From positions 1 to 30,404 of the IMG/VR virus record IMGVR_UViG_3300025759_009106: a stretch of 30,404 bases of DNA; one strand, given 5' to 3'. How positions within the stretch are numbered: the stretch's first letter is position 1; each line of letters opens with the position of its first letter. This DNA is from a virus. The notes beneath the pieces are model-generated. The model was not told where the DNA came from. It was given only the letters and a program-made list of their open reading frames with translations, and ran no database searches. Of this stretch, positions 26,530 to 30,404 are shown piece after piece. Position numbers and translations under genes: made by a program.

Positions 26530-26612
26530 GCCTCCCTACGGGGAGGCTTGGGCTGCACTGTTGCAGCACATGTTATGCACATGCCCGATGCATAGCATGA
26601 CACCATAGGGCA
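26530..26612 (+). promoter_or_regulatory. Leader element 4: three hairpins plus pseudoknot, before RNA polymerase
   Basis: Hairpin 1 (26530-26547) has a different sequence from the other copies, GCCTCCC/GGGAGGC closed by a TACG (UNCG-type) tetraloop, but the same fold. Hairpin 2 (26552-26567) is GCTGCA/TGCAGC: the T-A pair of the other copies is C-G here, a compensatory change. Hairpin 3 (26569-26599) is CATGTTATGCAC/ATGCATAGCATG with one G-U pair and an opened loop-closing pair. Loop TGCCC (26582-26586) is complementary to GGGCA (26608-26612), beside the SD TGGAG (26614-26618). Confidence 0.7.
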
Positions 26613-26613
26613 A
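26591..26613 (+). promoter_or_regulatory. SP6-like phage promoter core P3, before RNA polymerase
   Basis: TGACACCATA followed by GGGCAA. Compared with P1 and P2 the -4 base is C instead of T and the -2 base is T, as in SP6. The predicted start G26608 is 18 nt before the polymerase ATG. If functional, the polymerase would boost its own gene. Confidence 0.5.
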
Positions 26614-26625
26614 TGGAGTACCGAC

Positions 26626-28353
26626 ATGTTTCAACATGTCAAGGTAACGTGTGAGCCACTGGCGAGTTTCTTCTCGTCGGTCGCTAGGTCGCTCCGTACC
26701 ATCAATCACAAGGTGGTGCGGGAGGTGATCCAGTCTGGGATTGGATCTGGGAAGATCCGTCTCGCAATGCAGGATGGGGTGTGGCATGCTGCCAACATGG
26801 AAGCACCTGTCAAGGGTGCAACTGTGTCCCGTCTTGCTAGGACTCCTGTGGAGGCGTGGCATTTGGTGCCATCGCTTGACGATAAGCCCTCGGGCTTCGT
26901 TGAGGCGGTGGACTACTTGTCAAGCATTCAGTTTCGGATGAATGGTCAGATCATGGACCTTTATCTGGAGACGCACCGTGACAAGGACATCATGTCTTCG
27001 TTGCTTGCGAAGGAGTTCCACAACTTCGGGGCTGGTCCGTACTATCTCCCCGGATTCTGGGATCATCGCGGTCGGTTGTATGCCAAGGGTGGTGTTGCAA
27101 ACTACCAAGGCAGTCAACTGCACCGTGCGATCTGCGACTTCGCAGACTCGTTTGAGTGCAACGAGGATGCCCTTCTTCTGCTGGTTGACAAGATCCAGCG
27201 GGAGTGGAAGATCGGAGAGTCCGACATCCGGTCTGCCATCAAGGATCCCTCGGGGTTTGTGACGCATGCCAAGGTCAAGAAGCCTTGGCTGTGTCTCCGA
27301 TACTGCCTTGCCGTCCATGAGATCGAGCGTACCGGCAAGACCAGTCTGATTCTTCAATTGGATCAGACTGCCTCTGGCCCCGGCATCATGGCGTACATTA
27401 CGGGTGATGTCCGGTTGGCTAGGTACACAAACATGCTCATGTCTCGGGATGGGACTCAACAGGATGTGTACAAGGCGGCTTCGGATCGGGTGTTGCATGG
27501 CAACCTGCTGGGCGACATTGCCTATTTGGGCGATGGAGTCTTCCTCACCCGAACTTGCTCCAAGGCGATTAGCGTTCCAACCTATTATGGTGCGAACGCA
27601 GCGTCATCTGCGAGGGGTCTCATTCTCGATGACCCGCAGGACAACCCTGTGGTCTACTTGGACGAGGATGGGATCTTGATCGAGGGGGTTCTTGAAGACC
27701 TCTCCGAAGACAAGTTCAACCCTACCTTCCTTCCCGTGTGGAAGGAGTTGGGCTGGAAGCAGTCCGTGTTGGTTGCCTCTCATGTGTCAGAGTCGTACCA
27801 CGAGGCAATCTTTGGGTCTGAGCGCATTTCCGGCGTCAGCACCCGAATGCGGACCTTCATGATCGCAGCCAAGCGTGCCGCAAGGTGGGCACAGGATCGG
27901 GGAATCCCTCTCATGTGGGAGACCCCGGATGGGTTCTTGGCGAACAATGCCAAGGTCGGTGAGGACAGGTCCGCCAAGACTGTCGAGGAGAACTTCTACG
28001 TTCTTGTTGATGGTGTCAAGAAGCGGATCAAGGTTTCTGTCATGCCCCTCTGTTGGGAGGGAACTGTGGCAGGTTTCCCGCCAAACGGTGTCCACTCGGG
28101 CGATGGTTTTATCAACCGTCGCGTGCTGCTGTCTGGCAAGAAGTTTGGGATTCCAGTGGCTCCGGTCCATGATTCGTGGGGATTCCCTGTTCCCTACGCA
28201 CACATGGCAATCGGGTTCGCTCAGAATGCGTTCTTGGACTTGCCGCCAGAGTGGTTCAACAACATCCTGACTCAGTACGGTCAGGATCCCATCTTTGTTG
28301 ATGGTGGGGTGGACCGCAGCGAGTTCCTGAAGGCAAAGTACTTCCTGTCCTAA
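26626..28353 (+). CDS. Compact T7-family single-subunit RNA polymerase
   Basis: 575 aa; ATG at 26626 with SD TGGAG (26614-26618). Catalytic landmarks of the T7 family are all present. DHRGRLY (residues 146-152) matches the DWRGRVY region. Motif A is LDQTASGPGI with catalytic D246. Motif B is R309, K313, Y321 and G322 (RTCSKAISVPTYYG), aligned to T7 R627/K631/Y639/G640. A PPNGVHSGDG segment (485-494) precedes motif C, HDSWG, with catalytic D516 (T7 D812). The end, KAKYFLS, resembles the T7 carboxyl end. From DHRGR to the C-terminus the length is close to T7, but only about 145 residues precede it versus about 420 in T7. Most of the N-terminal domain is therefore missing or replaced. It should transcribe phage genes from the SP6-like promoters nearby. 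Confidence 0.93.
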   Translation: MFQHVKVTCEPLASFFSSVARSLRTINHKVVREVIQSGIGSGKIRLAMQDGVWHAANMEAPVKGATVSRLARTPVEAWHLVPSLDDKPSGFVEAVDYLSSIQFRMNGQIMDLYLETHRDKDIMSSLLAKEFHNFGAGPYYLPGFWDHRGRLYAKGGVANYQGSQLHRAICDFADSFECNEDALLLLVDKIQREWKIGESDIRSAIKDPSGFVTHAKVKKPWLCLRYCLAVHEIERTGKTSLILQLDQTASGPGIMAYITGDVRLARYTNMLMSRDGTQQDVYKAASDRVLHGNLLGDIAYLGDGVFLTRTCSKAISVPTYYGANAASSARGLILDDPQDNPVVYLDEDGILIEGVLEDLSEDKFNPTFLPVWKELGWKQSVLVASHVSESYHEAIFGSERISGVSTRMRTFMIAAKRAARWAQDRGIPLMWETPDGFLANNAKVGEDRSAKTVEENFYVLVDGVKKRIKVSVMPLCWEGTVAGFPPNGVHSGDGFINRRVLLSGKKFGIPVAPVHDSWGFPVPYAHMAIGFAQNAFLDLPPEWFNNILTQYGQDPIFVDGGVDRSEFLKAKYFLS

Positions 28354-28354
28354 C

Positions 28355-28380
28355 TCACCCATTGTGGGTGATCTTTCTTT
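28355..28380 (+). terminator. Intrinsic terminator after RNA polymerase
   Basis: A 7-bp stem TCACCCA/TGGGTGA with loop TTG is followed by TCTTTCTTT. It begins two bases after the polymerase stop codon. The stem is short and the U-tract is interrupted by C, so termination may be partial. Confidence 0.65.
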
Positions 28381-28384
28381 CAAG

Positions 28385-28398
28385 GTGGCGTTAGCCAC
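28385..28398 (+). promoter_or_regulatory. Small hairpin before the SD of CDS 28411
   Basis: GTGGC/GCCAC with loop GTTA, directly followed by the SD AAGGAG (28399-28404). It could hold the ribosome site open or protect the 5' end of a processed RNA; no repeat of it is seen elsewhere. Confidence 0.4.
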
Positions 28399-28410
28399 AA
28401 GGAGTTTGGA

Positions 28411-28899
28411 ATGTCTAGAATGAAGGGTGTGAGGCGTTTCTTGTGCCGCAAGGCTGATGTCCTTGGCTTTGCCTACATCGACATCTGTGGGTCTCCGTGT
28501 CAGACCTACTGGATGGTCGCTGCGGTGGTGGGGGATCCCTCCATCACCGGACTGTTCCCTGAGGTTGAGCGGGGAATGTCTAGGTCTTTGGCTGAGAGCA
28601 TCATCACCAGCAAGGGCTGTGAGGTTGTGTCCCTGTGCTGGAAGAGCAAGGGTGGCATTGACATTGACTGGGTTCATGAACCCAATGGACCTGTGAAGGT
28701 CAATGTCAAGGCTAAGAATGCCTTGGGTGAGTCCATCTCCGTCTCCGTGATTGGGTCCAACGAGGCGGAGGCTAGGAACTTCTTCTGGAAGGAGTTCACT
28801 CGGCGGGGTGCCGATTCCACCCACGGTGCTACGCACTTGGAGAACTGGGTCTACAACAACAAGATCAGGGAGCGTGCCTTGGCTGCAACTGTGAAGTGA
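28411..28899 (+). CDS. Unknown 162-aa protein
   Basis: ATG at 28411, SD AAGGAG at 28399-28404. The product starts MSRMKGVRRFLCRKADVLGF, has a strand-rich middle (SKGGIDIDWVHE, KVNVKAKNALGESISVSVIG) and ends in a helix, SNEAEARNFFWKEFTRRG, with a basic C-terminus. ESISVSVIGSNEAEARN resembles short beta-beta-alpha modules in which a helix named by EAE/AxxxF follows two strands; I cannot name a family. It lies one gene after the polymerase, where T7 has its kinase or host-interaction genes, and immediately before the 8-mer repeat array. The G+C-rich codon use matches the polymerase. Confidence 0.75.
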   Translation: MSRMKGVRRFLCRKADVLGFAYIDICGSPCQTYWMVAAVVGDPSITGLFPEVERGMSRSLAESIITSKGCEVVSLCWKSKGGIDIDWVHEPNGPVKVNVKAKNALGESISVSVIGSNEAEARNFFWKEFTRRGADSTHGATHLENWVYNNKIRERALAATVK

Positions 28900-28949
28900 T
28901 GGCTGGTGTGAGGGGGGATGGGACATGACAAGACATGTGGATGGCTACC

Positions 28950-29117
28950 TAGGCTACCCTATCTACGCTACTCTACGCTACAATACGATACTACGCTACT
29001 CTAGGCTACTCTAGGGGGCTACAATACGCTACGATACACTACCCTAGGTAGATACCCTACGCTACCTAGGATGCGTTTATAGGGCATCCTAGGCCGTTAT
29101 ACGGCAATATACGCTAC
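28950..29117 (+). repeat. Array of degenerate TACGCTAC 8-mers
   Basis: TACGCTAC starts at 28964, 28974, 28992, 29025, 29058 and 29110. The variants TAGGCTAC (28950, 29002) and TACGATAC (28984, 29030) fill the gaps. In the densest part the starts are 8-10 bp apart, near one helical turn. The array lies between the post-polymerase gene and CDS 29348. This could be an iteron-type protein-binding region, possibly an origin: T7's primary origin is just downstream of its polymerase gene. That role is inferred. Confidence 0.65.
29065..29104 (+). other. Hairpin pair in the repeat region
   Basis: A perfect 10-bp stem CCTAGGATGC/GCATCCTAGG (29065-29074, 29084-29093) with a 9-nt loop is directly followed by CCGT-TAT-ACGG (29094-29104). 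It contains the CCTAGG hexamer that also forms the stems of the hairpins at 29618 and 29825. Confidence 0.5.
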
Positions 29118-29204
29118 TACCCTACGGTAAATCTACAATAAGGTGGGTAACTAGGGGGGTATTCGTGAGGGTATCTGCTTTTTTCTACTCTCGCCACGCA
29201 CCGC

Positions 29205-29275
29205 GAGACAAGCCCATAGGGGTCTTGTCTCTCGCCTGAAAAAAAAGAGACGCCCCCCGCAGGACGCGAGGGGGG
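29205..29275 (+). other. Two strong hairpins flanking an A8 tract
   Basis: GAGACAAG/CTTGTCTC (29205-29212, 29224-29231) has an inner CCC/GGG. It is followed by an A8 run (29239-29246) and then CCCCCC/GGGGGG (29253-29258, 29270-29275) with inner GC/GC. On the minus strand the second hairpin followed by T8 resembles an intrinsic terminator, with a 6-nt gap. I see no minus-strand gene that needs it. Confidence 0.45.
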
Positions 29276-29306
29276 ACAGTTTCCATAATACCGGAGAGCC
29301 ATTAAA

Positions 29307-29327
29307 ACACTAGTCGTACGCTAGTGT
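29307..29327 (+). promoter_or_regulatory. Inverted repeat upstream of CDS 29348
   Basis: ACACTAG-TCGTACG-CTAGTGT: 7-bp arms and a central CGTACG that is itself palindromic, placed 7 bp before the SD AAAGGAG. It could be an operator or an RNA hairpin near the ribosome site. Confidence 0.45.
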
Positions 29328-29347
29328 ATCTTTTAAAGGAGTAACCA

Positions 29348-29605
29348 ATGAAGGTTACTGTGAATGGTGTGGAGCGAGATCTTGACATGAAGGATCCTGC
29401 AAAGTTCTCTTGGAAGTTGCACTACCTTCAGAAGTGTCAAAACGCATCCATGATGCGGTCGTGGCTGAGAGACATCCAGCACGGCAAGTGGCACGATAAG
29501 GTCAAGATCCAAGCGGCACTCGACGCCGCTGTTGAGATGGGTCTGACTGATGATGTCAACAACATCCTTCAGCCTGACTCCCCCGACCCTGCCCCGGTGG
29601 GATAA
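29348..29605 (+). CDS. Unknown 85-aa protein
   Basis: ATG at 29348 with SD AAAGGAG (29335-29341), spacing 6. The start MKVTVNGVERDLDMKDPAKF looks like a small beta hairpin. It is followed by helices (WKLHYLQKCQNASMMRSWLR, HDKVKIQAALDAAVEMGLTD) and an acidic Pro-rich tail, DSPDPAPVG. No family was recognised. It is followed at once by a GAAA-loop terminator hairpin, so it is probably the last gene of a short transcript. Early-type G+C content. Confidence 0.7.
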   Translation: MKVTVNGVERDLDMKDPAKFSWKLHYLQKCQNASMMRSWLRDIQHGKWHDKVKIQAALDAAVEMGLTDDVNNILQPDSPDPAPVG

Positions 29606-29617
29606 TACCGGGTGAGG

Positions 29618-29648
29618 ATCCTAGGGTAGAAATACCCTAGGATTCTTT
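29618..29648 (+). terminator. Intrinsic terminator, GAAA loop
   Basis: A perfect 11-bp stem ATCCTAGGGTA/TACCCTAGGAT with GAAA tetraloop is followed by TCTTT, 12 bp after the stop of CDS 29348. It is nearly the same hairpin as that at 29825. Confidence 0.7.
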
Positions 29649-29718
29649 GGTTCTCTTGGAGCCCCCAAGAGTAGCAGGAGACAACCTGTAATTACCACTA
29701 AAGAAAAAACCGGCAGGC

Positions 29719-29832
29719 ATGACTGTCGTGAGCAGATCGTTGAAGGCGATAGAGCAATGGCTAAGGGCATGTATGGGATTTACGCCCGGAGACACCTTAG
29801 TGCAACCCCTGTATTCATGTAATGAAGTCTAG
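29719..29832 (+). CDS. Possible 37-aa ORF
   Basis: ATG at 29719, stop TAG at 29830-29832, the stop lying in the stem of a terminator hairpin. The product starts MTVVSRSLKAIEQWLRACMG and ends GDTLVQPLYSCNEV. The upstream GGCAGG is only a weak and close SD. The position between two near-identical GAAA-loop hairpins would suit a single-gene transcript. Alternatively the segment is entirely RNA. Low confidence; no homology recognised. Confidence 0.3.
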   Translation: MTVVSRSLKAIEQWLRACMGFTPGDTLVQPLYSCNEV

Positions 29833-29856
29833 GATAGAAATACCCTAGGCTTCTTT
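29825..29856 (+). terminator. Intrinsic terminator, GAAA loop, second copy
   Basis: AAGTCTAGGATA/TACCCTAGGCTT around GAAA is followed by CTTTCC-type pyrimidines. It has one G-U pair and one A-C mismatch compared with the copy at 29618. The near-identity suggests duplication. Confidence 0.6.
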
Positions 29857-29880
29857 CCTTGGTATGATATGATACCAAAA

Positions 29881-30008
29881 CCGGAGTATGAAAACGCCTT
29901 GCAAGGTCTCCGGTAGGCACTTGGAATGCCGAACCTCGCGTGGCATGCTAAACGCGGGGGCTGTCAATTACGAAAGGAAAATATAGATCTACCTTACGAT
30001 TGACAGCC
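29881..30008 (+). ncRNA. Candidate structured RNA (consecutive hairpins)
   Basis: Four hairpins lie almost end to end. CCGGAG/CTCCGG (29881-29913) encloses CCTTGCAAGG. GGCA/TGCC is at 29916-29930. CCTCGCG/CGCGGGG is at 29934-29959. A 10-bp stem GGCTGTCAAT/ATTGACAGCC (29959-29968, 29999-30008) has an internal AAGG/CCTT. The last one ends three bases before the tRNA. It could be a small phage RNA or the tRNA's 5' leader. No known RNA class was recognised. Confidence 0.4.
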
Positions 30009-30011
30009 TAT

Positions 30012-30086
30012 GGGCTGGTGGCTCAGTGGTCCAAAGCACCCCGGCTTATAACTGGGGGGACGCAGGTTCGAATCCTGCCCGGCCTA
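30012..30086 (+). tRNA. tRNA-Ile(UAU)
   Basis: 75 nt. The acceptor GGGCTGG (30012-30018) pairs with CCGGCCT (30079-30085), with G-U pairs at 1-72 and 5-68. The D-arm is short, GCT/AGC. The anticodon stem CCCGG/CTGGG encloses CTTATAA (30045-30051), giving anticodon TAT. The variable loop GGGAC has 5 nt. The T-arm is GCAGG-TTCGAAT-CCTGC and the discriminator A is at 30086. CCA is not encoded. UAU reads the AUA codon, which is visible repeatedly in the A+T-rich virion genes. One extra base sits between the D and anticodon stems, so the fold should be checked. Confidence 0.8.
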
Positions 30087-30107
30087 TTCCTCTTTTAAGG
30101 AGCAAAT

Positions 30108-30404
30108 ATGCAAGAAGAAGAGAAGTATGTGGACAGGTTCCATAGGGATGTCCTCAATGACTTGCGGCGGCGTGGGTTGGAGATTCTAGATAAGAAGTCT
30201 AGAATAGTGTATATTAACCAAGAACCCTTTGATTGGAAGAAGTTTGTCAAAGAGTTGAAATTCATGCTGGATACTTCAGAAAGAATGATTGAGTACACTG
30301 AACGGTACTACAATGAAATGGGTGACAGTGAATTTGATCACTACAACCACACTGTTCATGAGTTGTTGGTTCGTTGTTCAGGATTCATTTGCCTACATGA
30401 AGAT
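30108..30404 (+). CDS. Unknown protein, N-terminal 99 aa (runs off the window)
   Basis: ATG at 30108 with SD AAGGAG (30097-30102), 22 bp after the tRNA. The frame is open to the window end. It starts MQEEEKYVDRFHRDVLNDLR and continues with charged, mostly helical sequence (EPFDWKKFVKELKFMLDTSE, RMIEYTERYYNEMGD) and ends HELLVRCSGFICLHED. No motif was recognised in this portion. The gene probably opens the next, replication-side, gene group. Confidence 0.75.
   Translation, partial: MQEEEKYVDRFHRDVLNDLRRRGLEILDKKSRIVYINQEPFDWKKFVKELKFMLDTSERMIEYTERYYNEMGDSEFDHYNHTVHELLVRCSGFICLHED

Larger units (their letters stand above)
28900..29347 (+). other. 448-bp non-coding region: 8-mer array and hairpins
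   Basis: No gene-like frame is present. From left to right it contains a G-rich start, an array of degenerate TACGCTAC units (28950-29117), a CCTAGG-based hairpin (29065-29093), a CCGT/ACGG hairpin (29094-29104), a T6 run (29179-29184), two strong hairpins around an A8 tract (29205-29275), and an inverted repeat before the next SD (29307-29327). Confidence 0.6.
29606..30011 (+). other. Hairpin-rich, mostly non-coding region before the tRNA
   Basis: About 400 bp with one possible 37-aa ORF (29719-29832) and many hairpins. These are 29618-29648, 29652-29670 (CTCTTGG/CCAAGAG), 29825-29856, 29859-29878, and a dense run from 29881 to 30008. No promoter with the TGACACTA core is present. Confidence 0.5.

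Noticed and set aside
25447-26547. Hairpin 1 copies as intrinsic terminators
   Set aside because: The stems are strong but none is followed by a U-tract (ATGG, TTTGGG or TTGGG follow), so ordinary factor-independent termination is unlikely.
25447-26612. Repeats as a CRISPR array or a known self-cleaving ribozyme
   Set aside because: The units are 250-430 bp apart with genes between them. I could not match hammerhead (CTGATGA...GAAA) or other ribozyme cores I know.
27787-28926. 379-aa minus-strand frame
   Set aside because: It is antisense to the RNA polymerase and the next gene, whose motifs are clear. Long antisense frames arise easily in G+C-rich coding DNA, and there is no SD or homology.
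29117-29302. 61-aa minus-strand frame over the hairpin region
   Set aside because: It covers palindromic non-coding sequence, has no SD and would run against all other genes.
29690-29707. T3-promoter-like ATTACCACTAAAGAAA
   Set aside because: A single copy, lacking the T3 GGG start, and different from the TGACACTA core used beside the polymerase; probably chance.
29764-29821. Short frame with GIYARRH, like a GIY-YIG homing endonuclease start
   Set aside because: Only about 20 residues, no SD and none of the remaining motif; treated as chance.

Overview
The window is a piece of a tailed, podovirus-type bacteriophage genome related to the T7/SP6 supergroup. The evidence is a T7-family single-subunit RNA polymerase, a T7-type TerS/TerL pair, a gp14-like virion protein followed by very large ejection-type proteins, SP6-like promoter cores, and every credible gene on the + strand with tight start/stop overlaps and strong Shine-Dalgarno sites. 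The lysis-type genes (a lipoprotein with an outer-membrane-type lipobox) suggest a Gram-negative host. Three small Lys/Cys-rich proteins resemble families I recall from aquatic and marine phages; that ecological hint is from memory, not proven by the sequence.

Layout. 1-1438: end of a virion (tail) protein and a 411-aa tail-fibre or TIM-barrel-like protein. 1451-2320: putative lysis cassette with a small TM/coiled-coil protein, an overlapping lipoprotein that also has a TM segment, and a 35-aa TM peptide. 2317-4199: terminase small and large subunits, the large one with a TTG start. 4203-24609: four consecutive ejection-type proteins of 230, 1370, 1196 and 3988 aa. The giant carries a complete DEDDy exonuclease signature and an HExxH zincin signature. 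The four together have 6784 residues and only two cysteines. 24609-25243: three small basic Cys-containing proteins. 25244-28380: a compositionally different, G+C-richer early-type block with four small genes and a compact 575-aa RNA polymerase. 28411-30404: small unknown genes, a 170-bp array of degenerate 8-mers, several hairpins, a hairpin-dense non-coding stretch, a tRNA with anticodon UAU, and the start of a gene running off the window.

The most interesting system is the set of four related leader elements before the four genes that begin at 25529, 25890, 26319 and 26626 (RNA polymerase). Each has three successive hairpins, and the loop of the third can pair with sequence just before the ribosome-binding site to make a pseudoknot. 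Base changes between copies preserve pairing. In three copies the 3' arm of the third hairpin overlaps an SP6-like promoter core (TGACACTACA then GGG). Transcripts started there would lack the hairpins, whereas read-through transcripts would contain them. This suggests a two-mode, RNA-structure-controlled early region feeding the phage polymerase, which itself lacks most of the N-terminal region of T7 RNA polymerase.
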